Shown here piece by piece: positions 17,693 to 25,308 of a stretch of DNA of 64,000 nucleotides. This stretch comes from Candidatus Aegiribacteria sp. MLS_C. GTDB lineage: Bacteria > Fermentibacterota > Fermentibacteria > Fermentibacterales > JCC-6. The translations under genes were made by a program, and so were the position numbers. The stretch is taken from contig LQBI01000035.1 in NCBI GenBank assembly GCA_002030045.1, positions 62,001 to 126,000 on the forward strand, in the 5' to 3' direction. The notes under the pieces are model-generated. The model ran no database searches and was not told where the DNA came from. It saw only the letters and a program-made list of their open reading frames with translations. The first letter of the stretch is position 1. Each line of letters opens with the position of its first letter.

Positions 17693-18730
17693 ATGAAACT
17701 GATAACTGCAATAGCGATCCTGGGCTCCCTCGTACTGCTCAGCGGTTGCTACGACAGCCCGACCTACCCTGAAACACAGGGTTACGACGGCTTCATTGAG
17801 CTAGGATGGGAATCCTATGGTGCAGGTAACTACTCGATAGCGCTGGAATACTTCCTTGACGCCGTCGATGCAGATCCCTCCCAGCCAGAAGGTTACGTGG
17901 GAGCCGGATGGGCCACCATCTATCTTCCCGACTACTGGAGGATAACCGACGAATACTTCTACATGGCGATACAGCAGCAGGCCGGGTACTACCCACTGGG
18001 CGAGTACAGCGAGAGCCAGGTGCAGGATACCATGTGGACAGTCTTCGAGTGCATCCATCCGGACCTTCCCACCAGCGTCCTTGATCCGATACTGGAGCAG
18101 ACCGCTGACTCGGGAATAGTATGGGTGGGAGAGCAGATAGAGGCGATAGTCGGCGACGCCGACCTTCCCTACCGTTTCCAGCCGCTCCAGAGCGGCCCCA
18201 TCGCCTGCTTCACCGTGACCAACGGCTACACCACCGTGCCTGCGGCAGTGGACAGCATAATGGACGGCTGGATCTACATCACCGTCCCGCAGTCCATGCT
18301 GGAGGTCGGCGGCGAGGACTACTACACCTGGATAGGCGTAGACGAGCAGAACAACTACACCTACAGGGTGTTCGACCAGAGCGGTTCGCCTTCCGGTCAG
18401 TCGATGCTGGACGCGATGGCAGGTTCGGTCATGATCCAGGACATCAGGGGAGAGAACGGCGATCCACTCCTGGGCGTGGCAAGCGCCTTCGCCCTGGACA
18501 TAGTGGATGGCGACTACTCCTTCGGCGACGGGACGATCTACTCCCAGTACGAGAGCCTGGACAACATGCAGGTGAAGGGCACCGGGGCCGCCCTGGCCTT
18601 CGCCATGCAGTACTTCAGGTTCGCATGGTTCACGTGCCTCAGCGAGGGACAGGGAACGGGACTCGATCCGACGAGCCCCACCTTCGTCACCGACCTGATG
18701 CTGGTGATAGAGAGCATGATCAGCAGCTGA
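17693..18730 (+). CDS. TPR-like lipoprotein
   Basis: A 345-aa lipoprotein: the N-terminus ends in a lipobox LLSGC (Cys about 19). A TPR-like pair follows: GWESYGAGNYSIALEYFLDAV and PEGYVGAGWATIYLPDYWRITDEYFYMA (each split here as helix-turn-helix repeats). The remaining 230 residues have no recognised motif and appear beta-rich. It starts 13 nt after the preceding gene with GGAAGGAGGG, and is the last gene before a strong terminator, so it closes the envelope operon. It may be an outer-membrane assembly or anchoring partner for the neighbouring secreted proteins. Confidence 0.8.
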   Translation: MKLITAIAILGSLVLLSGCYDSPTYPETQGYDGFIELGWESYGAGNYSIALEYFLDAVDADPSQPEGYVGAGWATIYLPDYWRITDEYFYMAIQQQAGYYPLGEYSESQVQDTMWTVFECIHPDLPTSVLDPILEQTADSGIVWVGEQIEAIVGDADLPYRFQPLQSGPIACFTVTNGYTTVPAAVDSIMDGWIYITVPQSMLEVGGEDYYTWIGVDEQNNYTYRVFDQSGSPSGQSMLDAMAGSVMIQDIRGENGDPLLGVASAFALDIVDGDYSFGDGTIYSQYESLDNMQVKGTGAALAFAMQYFRFAWFTCLSEGQGTGLDPTSPTFVTDLMLVIESMISS

Positions 18731-18753
18731 CAGAACCGGCTGCAGATTGATGT

Positions 18754-18790
18754 CGACCCCCCGGCCATCGGCCGGGGGGTCGTCTTTTTA
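18754..18790 (+). terminator. intrinsic terminator of the envelope operon
   Basis: CGACCCCCCGGCC (18754-18766) pairs perfectly with GGCCGGGGGGTCG (18770-18782) around a 3-nt loop and is followed by TCTTTTTA. A 13-bp G/C stem with a T-run is a strong rho-independent terminator on the plus strand. Confidence 0.92.
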
Positions 18791-18801
18791 AGCTCTGGTC
18801 T

Positions 18802-18833
18802 ACCCCCCTTCCAGGACCGGGGGGTCCTCTTTA
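18802..18833 (+). terminator. secondary, weaker terminator-like hairpin
   Basis: ACCCCCC (18802-18808) and GGGGGGT (18819-18825) pair over 7 bp with a 10-nt loop, followed by CCTCTTTA. It reuses the same C-run/G-run motif as the terminator 50 nt upstream and may be a back-up. Confidence 0.45.
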
Positions 18834-18930
18834 AACGGTATGGTCGTCCCCCTCAAGGGCAGGGGCTGTTCCAGTGACACCGTGTACGGCGTACCTGACA
18901 GTGCGCTGGACCGCTCCCGTACCGACCTGT

Positions 18931-18961
18931 ATGAACAAACCCCCCGGTAATGACCGGGGGG
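18931..18961 (-). terminator. intrinsic terminator of the beta-propeller lipoprotein gene
   Basis: ACCCCCCGGT (18938-18947) and ACCGGGGGGT (18952-18961) form a perfect 10-bp stem with loop AATG. Read on the minus strand the stem is followed by TTTGTTC, so it would end transcripts coming from the minus-strand gene that stops at 18987. Confidence 0.7.
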
Positions 18962-18986
18962 TATGTACAAAGTAGCGGAAACGTTA

Positions 18987-19892
18987 TCAGTACTCGGGTG
19001 CGTCTATGCTGTAAATATCGAAGTTGCTCCCACCCTCCTCGCGGTTGGAGGAGAATGCGAACCAGCCGTAAACGGGGTTCCAGGCCGGATAGAGGTCGTC
19101 CCCCGGATCCTCGGTAACCTGCACTATAGTGCCGCCGTCCAGGTCGCTTATCCAGATGTCGTAATTGCCGCTCCTGTCCGACGAGAACGCGAACCAGCCC
19201 GGATCGGGTCCCCAGCAGGGATGGATGTCGTTCGAGGCATCCTCGATCACGGCATGGGCGTCGCTGCCGTCGGGTCTCATCAGCCATATGTCCGTACTCC
19301 CACCTTCACGCACCTCGAAGAGCAGCCACTGACCGTCGGGGGAATAGGAGGGGCGGAGGCAGTCTATGTCCGGTGTGTAGAATTCCTCGAGGACCAGCAG
19401 ACTGTCCTCGGAGTATTCGGACTTCCAGAAGCCCCAGTAGCCGTCGCTGAAGGTGGGGACCAGTATGGAGTCCTCCCCGGCGGTCCAGGTGGGGTGGATG
19501 TGGTTCATCCCGTCGTCCACGACTACCAGAAGGGCACCGAGGTTCCCGGGTACCGTCCTGACCGTCGAGGTGGAATCGGTATTGTAGCTGGTGTAGACGA
19601 TGAGACCCTGATCACCGCTCCAGCATCCGTTGGGGCCGGCGGATTCGCCGAAGTAGGAGGCAGCTACCGGAATGGGATCGGTTATTCCGTCGAAACCAAG
19701 GATGCAGTATGAATTGTACGCGAATGATGTGAAGAGCAGCACGCTGCCACCGGGCGACCATGAGAGGGCGGTGTCGGGGTATACGCTCCCTAGGTACAGG
19801 TACGCACCGTCGGGCCATTGCTCAGGGCCCGAGGGGTCTTCACCGCAGGAGGCCGCCATGAGCAGTGCGGCCAGGGCGGTAATGTATCTCAT
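18987..19892 (-). CDS. PD40/TolB-like beta-propeller lipoprotein
   Basis: A 301-aa lipoprotein with lipobox MAASC (Cys about 16). The body is a series of PD40/WD40-like blades; the clearest read GWFAFSSDRSGNYDIWI and GWFAFSSNREEGGSNFDIY, with earlier PSYSPDGQWLLFEVREGG and GSTDIWLM. Such TolB-type propellers usually bind peptides or envelope polymers rather than catalyse. It lies 51 nt downstream of murA in the same direction and ahead of a minus-strand terminator, so it is probably the last gene of that transcript. Exact partner unknown. Confidence 0.8.
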   Translation of the reverse strand: MRYITALAALLMAASCGEDPSGPEQWPDGAYLYLGSVYPDTALSWSPGGSVLLFTSFAYNSYCILGFDGITDPIPVAASYFGESAGPNGCWSGDQGLIVYTSYNTDSTSTVRTVPGNLGALLVVVDDGMNHIHPTWTAGEDSILVPTFSDGYWGFWKSEYSEDSLLVLEEFYTPDIDCLRPSYSPDGQWLLFEVREGGSTDIWLMRPDGSDAHAVIEDASNDIHPCWGPDPGWFAFSSDRSGNYDIWISDLDGGTIVQVTEDPGDDLYPAWNPVYGWFAFSSNREEGGSNFDIYSIDAPEY

Positions 19893-19943
19893 ATAGCTCC
19901 GTCCTTTGATTATGAAACGAGCCGGGTGCGGTCCGGCTCCGGT

Positions 19944-21245
19944 TCAACGGGATCCGGCGGTTATATCGGCCCCGAGACCGATGAGCCTGGCTACGAGATC
20001 CTCGTACCCCCGCTCGATCTGGTGCACGTTCCTTATGATGCTTGTGCCTTCGGCGCAGAGAGCTGCGGTCAGCAGAGCCATCCCTGCCCTTATATCAGGA
20101 CTGCTGACATCGGTTCCACGAAGACGGGAGGGTCCTGATACCACGACCCTGTGAGGATCGCACTGTATGATGCCGGCTCCCATGGCTACCAGCTTGTCGA
20201 CGAAGAAGAGCCTGCTCTCGAACATCTTCTCGAAGATGAGGGAGATCCCTCTTGCCTGGGTGGCCAAAACAACTGCGGTGCTGGTAAGGTCAGGCGAAAA
20301 TCCCGGCCATGGCGCGTCGTAGACCGTGGGTATGGCGCCTCCGCGGTCGGGCCTTACCGATAGTTCCAGCGAACCGTCAACTGTGAGGGTACCGTCACTG
20401 TACCCCGTGGTGACACCAAGCTTGGAGAAACCGTTCATTATCGGCCTGATGATATCCCCGGGAACATCCGGTATGGAAACGACACTCCCGCAGCAGGCGG
20501 CGAGACCTATGAAGCTCCCTATCTCGATGTGGTCCGGTGCGACCCTGTGCCGGCAGCCGCCCAGCAGCTCTCCGGTACCCCTCACAAACATCCGGTTGGT
20601 CCCGGAGCCGCTTATGTCCGCGCCCATTGATTTCAACATCCGGGCCAGGTCCTGCACGTTGGGTTCGCAGGCGGCGTTGTATATCTCCGTCTCTCCCTCC
20701 GCGAGGACGGCGGCCATCAGCGCGTTCTCCGTCGCCGTGACGGAGGGTTCATCGAGGAAGATCCTGCTGCCCTTCAGACCGGATGACCTGAAACGGAGCA
20801 TCCTGTCCTCCATTGAGATCGATGCCCCCATCTGTTCCAACGCTAGGAAATGGGTATCAAGACGCCTCCTGCCTATCACATCGCCGCCGGGGGGAGGAAG
20901 AACCACCCTGCCGGCCCTGGCGGTGAGCGGGCCTGCCAGGAGTATGGAGGCCCTTATTTCCCTGCAGGCGGAGATGTCGATTGAGTCGGGATCAATGCTG
21001 GAGGCGTTCAGCACCATCCCTTCACCCATACTGCCGGATACCGTCACGCCGAGGCTCGAGAGAAGGTCTAGCATCTTCCTGACGTCCCTGATGTCGGGAA
21101 GATTTGAGAGTGTCACGTCACTGTCGGTCAGAAGGGTCGCGGCAAGGATCGGGAGGGCCGCGTTCTTGCTGCCCGAGGGCCGCAGCGTACCGGAAAGCGG
21201 AATGCCACCCTTCACGAGATAGCTGTCAGCCGGTGGGCCGTTCAA
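19944..21245 (-). CDS. murA: UDP-N-acetylglucosamine 1-carboxyvinyltransferase, Asp-type active site
   Basis: First committed enzyme of peptidoglycan synthesis: transfers enolpyruvate from PEP to UDP-GlcNAc in the cytoplasm. The TTG at 21245 overlaps the stop of the upstream exonuclease gene (TTGA) with GGAAGGAAG before it, giving 433 aa, near the family norm. Seen: SGSKNAALPILAATLL (substrate-binding Lys/Asn), the loop PPGGDVIGRRRLDTHFLALE, PGFSPDLTS (catalytic-region Asp) and DIRAGMAL. In E. coli MurA the loop reads PGGCTIGARPVDLH; the Cys (position 115) is Asp here. That replacement is known in fosfomycin-resistant MurA of mycobacteria, chlamydiae and Borrelia. An otherwise intact gene. 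Confidence 0.95.
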   Translation of the reverse strand: MNGPPADSYLVKGGIPLSGTLRPSGSKNAALPILAATLLTDSDVTLSNLPDIRDVRKMLDLLSSLGVTVSGSMGEGMVLNASSIDPDSIDISACREIRASILLAGPLTARAGRVVLPPPGGDVIGRRRLDTHFLALEQMGASISMEDRMLRFRSSGLKGSRIFLDEPSVTATENALMAAVLAEGETEIYNAACEPNVQDLARMLKSMGADISGSGTNRMFVRGTGELLGGCRHRVAPDHIEIGSFIGLAACCGSVVSIPDVPGDIIRPIMNGFSKLGVTTGYSDGTLTVDGSLELSVRPDRGGAIPTVYDAPWPGFSPDLTSTAVVLATQARGISLIFEKMFESRLFFVDKLVAMGAGIIQCDPHRVVVSGPSRLRGTDVSSPDIRAGMALLTAALCAEGTSIIRNVHQIERGYEDLVARLIGLGADITAGSR

Positions 21246-22048
21246 TCCCCGACTTCCTTCCTGCCGGTCTTCTCGAGTATGGTGTGATAAAGATCTGGGT
21301 AGTCCTGCGGCACCCATTTCTGTTTCAGGAGCCACATCATGTAGTCCCTGTCCTGGGCTGCGATGTCCTCCACAAGTTTGCCCCTGTACTTCCCGAAGGA
21401 GAAAACCTTCACCTCCAGCGGCGAAAGAGTGTAATCAACAAGCCCTCTCCATTCTTCGACATCCACAAGTCCACGGCTCAGGACCATCTCCACGAGGGAA
21501 CGGACCAGCTCGGTGTCGAACATGGCCCTGTGCGCATCACCCTGTATCTCCGAGTCCAGCTGGAACCTGTATCTGAGGGCCTGAAGCGAGTGGGAGGGTA
21601 TGAGGGGCCACAGGTGCCTGGCCAGCCTGAGTGAGTCCAGCTGGATCCCGGCTTCCCGGCCGCCGAAGGTTTCCGGCAGTTCCCGCGCCAGTATGCATAG
21701 ATCGTAGGGGAGGTTATGGGCGCACAGTATATCAGCCTGCCGGACAAGTGCGCCGATCTCTTCCTTCAGGTCAGATATCGCCGGTTTTCCCTCCAGCATT
21801 CCGTTGGTGATATGATGGACGGCAGAGGCCTCGGGAGGGACCGGGTCAGCAGGCAGGACAAGACTGCCAAGACGCTCGTCAGCTTCGGGCAGACGCGAGA
21901 AACCCTCGTATGTGGATAGCAGGAAGGCTACCTCGCAGGTACTGGCCGTCTCGGGGTCCGGACCGGTGGTCTCGGTATCCAGGAAGAGGACGCGGGTCAT
22001 TTTCCCGTTGCCGAGAGCATTTGTGAAAAGGTCAGGTTCATTGTTCAT
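21242..22048 (-). CDS. DEDDh exonuclease with ExoX-type C-terminal domain
   Basis: A 268-aa 3'-5' exonuclease. Exo I motif LFLDTETTG (about residues 21-29), later HHITNGML, the Exo II region LCAHNLPYDLCIL and Exo III HRAMFDTELV supply the acidic residues and His. The C-terminus (SFGKYRGKLVEDIAAQDRDYMMWLL, split as SFGKYRGKLVEDIA and DYMMWLL) is the small domain found at the end of E. coli ExoX-like enzymes. The start at 22048 lacks a clear ribosome binding site; an internal ATG at 22000, just before VLFLDTE, would give a more typical N-terminus. Coupled to murA. Likely DNA repair or turnover. Confidence 0.88.
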   Translation of the reverse strand: MNNEPDLFTNALGNGKMTRVLFLDTETTGPDPETASTCEVAFLLSTYEGFSRLPEADERLGSLVLPADPVPPEASAVHHITNGMLEGKPAISDLKEEIGALVRQADILCAHNLPYDLCILARELPETFGGREAGIQLDSLRLARHLWPLIPSHSLQALRYRFQLDSEIQGDAHRAMFDTELVRSLVEMVLSRGLVDVEEWRGLVDYTLSPLEVKVFSFGKYRGKLVEDIAAQDRDYMMWLLKQKWVPQDYPDLYHTILEKTGRKEVGD

Positions 22049-22114
22049 GGAGATATTCTAATTCCGGATGGAATGATTGAAAACCCGACTAAAAATAATG
22101 AACCGATTCATATT

Positions 22115-22142
22115 TTGGCAATTAAGAGGAATCGTATATAAT
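22115..22142 (+). promoter_or_regulatory. sigma-70-type promoter for the Met-rich lipoprotein
   Basis: TTGGCA (22115-22120) and a perfect TATAAT (22137-22142) are separated by 16 nt, inside a locally A+T-rich stretch. Transcription would begin near 22149, leaving a leader of about 40 nt before the GGGAGG site and ATG at 22192. This is the clearest promoter in the window. Confidence 0.8.
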
Positions 22143-22191
22143 ACAGACAGAGGCCTTTACGTATTGAACGTACATTTTCAGGGAGGAAACC

Positions 22192-23850
22192 ATGAAAGTA
22201 CTGCTGAGTTCAACGATGACGATGCTGCTGCTGCTCGCGGCATGCGGGGAACAGCCGGAGGAGACGGCAGCGTCTCCGCTGGACGTGATGCCCGACGCCG
22301 CTCTCTTCTCGATTGCGCTGGTCGATCCGGCGGCCGTCATAGCGGCGATGGACAGCTACGCAGCAGGAGTTCCTGTGCTCGGGGAGAGCGCTGTATCCGG
22401 GTGGATACTGTCGGCGCTGAACTGCGCCGACATGTCCGAGCTGGACGGCAGGCTGGGCATCAGGAGCGACGGCGGTCTGACTGTATACATGGAGAGCATG
22501 ATGCCTCAGAGCATGGGCGCAGCCCTGACGGTCTCGGATCCCACCGTCTTCTGGGCGAACATCGGGCTCACTCCACAGCCTGCCGAGCCCATCGATGACC
22601 ATGAAGTGACATCTATCCCGGTCGATTTCGGCAGCATATACTTCTGCAACACCAACGGTCTGCTGCTGGCAGCGGGAAGCAGGGCCGGGCTGCAGTCCAT
22701 GCTCGAACGCCTTGACGGCCGCATGCCCGAAGGAATGCCCGAGATCGCCCGGGGCAGTATCTACATGTTCACGAACGTGGAGCTCTTCGGTCCGATGGTG
22801 GCCGGTCAGCTGGCGATGGTTGAACCTCAGATCATGGCGGAAATGAGTGCTCAGGGTGAGATGAACATGGATATGATGCAGGGCGTTATGGGCATGTACT
22901 TCGACGCCATAGAACTCTTCCTGACCAGTACCAGCTCCTGGAGCTGCGTTCTCACCTTCGGTCCCGAGATCATCAATGGGAATTCGTGGGTCAGGTTCGT
23001 ACCCGGCTCCCCGCTTGATCAGAACGTGGTCCCTGCCTCGGTGGGCGACATTACTCACCTGGTACCCGCCGGCGATGTGATGGTTGCAAGGGTATGCATA
23101 GATCCCGCAACCAGCCGGGCCGCCATGAACGCCGTATTCGGAGCAATGGGTATCACCGATATTCCTATGGACATGGTCGACTTCTGGTCCAGCATGACTG
23201 CCAGCACGGCAATGAGCATGAATTTCGACGCCGACAATCCCCTGCACGTCACCGCCGTCTACGAGATACCGGAAGGTACTACACTTGAGGACGTGGGAGC
23301 AGCATACGATTCCCAGTTCGGTATGATGGAGCAGTTCCTGAGCATTCCCGGAATGTCCTTCAACCCAGTCGAGACGGTCGAGTACGGCGGTCGGCAGTGG
23401 ATGACTTTCGGTATGGATATGGACATGGCCGCCCTTCAGCCTGATTCCGTGGAGGTGGAGGCGCCGGTGGTCCAGAGCGTATCCTGGACTGCCTGGTTCA
23501 CCGTCGAGAGCGGTTCGCTCTATCTGGAAATGGCGCCTGAACCGGTAACCGTCTCTTCCATTCTGGAGGGAACCTATTCCGGAGGATACGTCTCCGACAT
23601 GCCAGAAATGGATACCTTCTCCGACGATTCCGAGATAGCGCTCCTCCTGAACATCCCAGAGTATCTGAACATGGCGATGGGGATGGCCGGACTTGAAGTG
23701 CCGCTCATCGACTCGGAGCCCGTCTGGATGATTGCGGAGGTCGATCTGCAGCAGGGGGGGGTGGCCGGCAGCTTCGAGGTCTCCGGAACCGACATGACCG
23801 CCTTCATAGGACAGGCCATACAGTCATTTGCGGCAATGGCCCAGCAGTAA
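22192..23850 (+). CDS. methionine-rich lipoprotein, unknown function
   Basis: A 552-aa lipoprotein with lipobox LLAAC (Cys about 18). The mature protein begins with an acidic linker, then PDAALFSIALVDPAAVIAAM, an opening seen in DUF3352-like surface proteins as I recall them. Met is strikingly frequent, for example GEMNMDMMQGVMGMYF and GMDMDMA. No enzyme motif is visible. It is monocistronic: a strong promoter sits upstream and an intrinsic terminator 20 nt downstream, so high independent expression is likely. Possible roles include a chaperone-like or metal-associated surface protein, but neither is supported by a specific motif. Confidence 0.8.
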   Translation: MKVLLSSTMTMLLLLAACGEQPEETAASPLDVMPDAALFSIALVDPAAVIAAMDSYAAGVPVLGESAVSGWILSALNCADMSELDGRLGIRSDGGLTVYMESMMPQSMGAALTVSDPTVFWANIGLTPQPAEPIDDHEVTSIPVDFGSIYFCNTNGLLLAAGSRAGLQSMLERLDGRMPEGMPEIARGSIYMFTNVELFGPMVAGQLAMVEPQIMAEMSAQGEMNMDMMQGVMGMYFDAIELFLTSTSSWSCVLTFGPEIINGNSWVRFVPGSPLDQNVVPASVGDITHLVPAGDVMVARVCIDPATSRAAMNAVFGAMGITDIPMDMVDFWSSMTASTAMSMNFDADNPLHVTAVYEIPEGTTLEDVGAAYDSQFGMMEQFLSIPGMSFNPVETVEYGGRQWMTFGMDMDMAALQPDSVEVEAPVVQSVSWTAWFTVESGSLYLEMAPEPVTVSSILEGTYSGGYVSDMPEMDTFSDDSEIALLLNIPEYLNMAMGMAGLEVPLIDSEPVWMIAEVDLQQGGVAGSFEVSGTDMTAFIGQAIQSFAAMAQQ

Positions 23851-23868
23851 ACAGGACCGTCAAGTGAG

Positions 23869-23903
23869 AGCGCCGGCAGCTATGGGCTGCCGGCGCTTTT
23901 CCT
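23869..23903 (+). terminator. intrinsic terminator of the Met-rich lipoprotein
   Basis: AGCGCCGGCAGC (23869-23880) pairs with GCTGCCGGCGCT (23886-23897) around a 5-nt loop and is followed by TTTTCCT. It separates this gene from the convergent pth gene. Confidence 0.88.
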
Positions 23904-23915
23904 CAACTGGACGTT

Positions 23916-24488
23916 TCAGATCGTGTCGGGATCCCGGTTGTAGATCTCCTGGGCCGGCATGATCCCCTTCTCAGCATAGAGGCTTACACAGTCAGCGGCC
24001 CTGTGTGCCATAACCGACGCTTCGTCCTCCAGTTTCGGAGGCACCCTTTCAAGTACGAACCTGGCAGTGTCCATGTTCGTTGGGGGAGGACCTATGCCCA
24101 TTCGAAGCCGGGGGAAACCCTCGGTCCCGAGACGGTCGATGATATCCTGAAGACCGTTATGCCCGCCGCTGCTTCCACCGGCCTTCAGCCGCAGTCTGCC
24201 GAGGTCCAGGTTGAAATCGTCGCAGACTACCAGCAGGCTTTCCGGCCCCAGCCCGCGGGAACCGAGGAAGGCGTTAACTGCTCTCCCGCTTCGGTTCATG
24301 TAGACCGTGGGCTTGATCATGAACTGTCCCCCCGGCAGGCATGCGACCTGAAAGAGCCCGGCATCCTCGAACCGCACACCGGATTCCCGAGAAAGGATGT
24401 CGGCTACCCAGAAACCCGCGTTGTGCCATGTCATCACATAGCGATCTCCGGGATTGCCGAGGCATGCCACAACCAGGGGGACCGGCAA
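23916..24488 (-). CDS. pth: peptidyl-tRNA hydrolase
   Basis: Releases tRNA from stalled peptidyl-tRNAs in the cytoplasm. 190 aa, the normal size. Seen: CLGNPGDRYVMTWHNAGF with the catalytic His in 'WHN' (usually 'RHN'), KPTVYMNRSGRAV, LLVVCDDFNLDLGRLRL with the conserved Asp, and GSSGGHNGLQDII. The start is TTG at 24488, 3 nt after the rplY stop, with AGAGGA upstream, so it is translated from the rplY message. The rplY-pth pair is a common bacterial arrangement. Confidence 0.95.
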   Translation of the reverse strand: MPVPLVVACLGNPGDRYVMTWHNAGFWVADILSRESGVRFEDAGLFQVACLPGGQFMIKPTVYMNRSGRAVNAFLGSRGLGPESLLVVCDDFNLDLGRLRLKAGGSSGGHNGLQDIIDRLGTEGFPRLRMGIGPPPTNMDTARFVLERVPPKLEDEASVMAHRAADCVSLYAEKGIMPAQEIYNRDPDTI

Positions 24489-24491
24489 GGA

Positions 24492-25166
24492 TCAGTCCTC
24501 TTCCGGTTCGGAAGTCTCTTCCTCCTGCTTGCCGGGTGTACCCTCGGCACCGGCGGGAAGCGTTTCGCCCTCGCCGGCCTCGGCCTCCTCGGAAGCCGCC
24601 GCCTTGGCAACGCTGGGGGCGACTACGGAAGCCACTACCAGCTCGTCGTCCATGTCCAGCGACATGCCCTCGGGAAGGATGATGTCACGGAGGTGCAGAG
24701 TACTGCCGATATCCATGTTGGCAACATCGACCTCGATGGTCGATGGGATATCCCTGGCGCGGACCTTGATGTAGATCTCGTGAAGGGCGTGTTCGAGGAC
24801 GCCACCCATCCTGACCCCGACGGGAATATTCTCAAGATGGAGATGCACCGGGATCGAGACCACCTGATCCGCAGAGACCCTCAGGAAATCGATATGAACG
24901 GGACGGTCCGTGAGCATGTCCCACTGAATGTCCTTGACTATGGCGGTAATGGGAGAAGTTCGCCCCATCTCCAGACTGATGATCCCGGTGGAGGTGGAAT
25001 AGCCCACCGTGTCCATGAATTCCTTCTCGGAAACGGTCACATTGATCTCGTCCCCACCCCTGCCGTAGACAACGGCGGGTACCGATCCCGATCTTCTAAG
25101 GCGACGTGCGCTGCGTGAACCGAACTCGGTCCGTTCAGTGATACTGATGGATCTCTTTTCAGGCAT
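24492..25166 (-). CDS. rplY: 50S ribosomal protein L25/Ctc
   Basis: Binds 5S rRNA in the large subunit. 224 aa, the long Ctc form. ATG at 25166 is chosen because AAGGAAAGG lies 9 nt upstream. Seen: the N-terminal L25 domain (RSARRLRRSGSVPAVVYG, SEKEF), and the C-terminal beta-domain (VPVGVRMGGVLEHALHEIYIK split: GVRMGGVLEHAL; DIPSTIEVDVANMDIGSTLHL split: IEVDVANMDIGSTLHL). It ends in an acidic Glu/Pro-rich tail typical of this form. It precedes pth. The prs gene often found upstream is replaced by tRNA-Gln and a tandem repeat. Confidence 0.94.
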   Translation of the reverse strand: MPEKRSISITERTEFGSRSARRLRRSGSVPAVVYGRGGDEINVTVSEKEFMDTVGYSTSTGIISLEMGRTSPITAIVKDIQWDMLTDRPVHIDFLRVSADQVVSIPVHLHLENIPVGVRMGGVLEHALHEIYIKVRARDIPSTIEVDVANMDIGSTLHLRDIILPEGMSLDMDDELVVASVVAPSVAKAAASEEAEAGEGETLPAGAEGTPGKQEEETSEPEED

Positions 25167-25182
25167 TACTATAGTCCTTTCC

Positions 25183-25232
25183 TTCATCTGAACGAATTGT
25201 CCAGACATTCATCCGAACAAGTCGTCCAGACA
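25183..25232 (-). repeat. two tandem 25-bp repeats between tRNA-Gln and rplY
   Basis: Copies at 25183-25207 and 25208-25232 abut exactly and agree at 21 of 25 positions. They fill the whole gap between the tRNA 3' end (25234) and the rplY ribosome binding region. Each copy ends, on the minus strand, in GATGAA. They may be leader elements, an RNA-processing site, or a slippage duplication. Confidence 0.75.
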
Positions 25233-25233
25233 G

Positions 25234-25308
25234 TGGCTGGGGCGGGAGGATTCGAACCCCCAATGCAGGGACCAAAACCCTGTGTCTTAACCATTTGACG
25301 ACGCCCCA
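25234..25308 (-). tRNA. trnQ-UUG: tRNA-Gln (UUG)
   Basis: A complete cloverleaf on the minus strand: acceptor arms TGGGGCG and CGCCCCA, D-stem GTC/GAC, anticodon stem CAGGG/CCCTG with loop TTTTGGT (anticodon TTG), T-arm with TTCGAAT, discriminator G and an encoded CCA. The U1-A72 pair is typical of tRNA-Gln. The 5' 22 nt overlap the 3' end of ispE; the stop codon of ispE (25287-25289) lies in the D-loop. Confidence 0.97.

Noticed and set aside
18754-18961. Short CRISPR-like array from the three similar C/G-run hairpins
   Set aside because: The units differ in length and orientation, lack regular spacers, and fit terminators; no cas genes are present.
25183-25308. tRNA plus adjoining direct repeats as a phage attachment site
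   Set aside because: No integrase, no prophage or island genes, and the repeats do not copy the tRNA 3' end.
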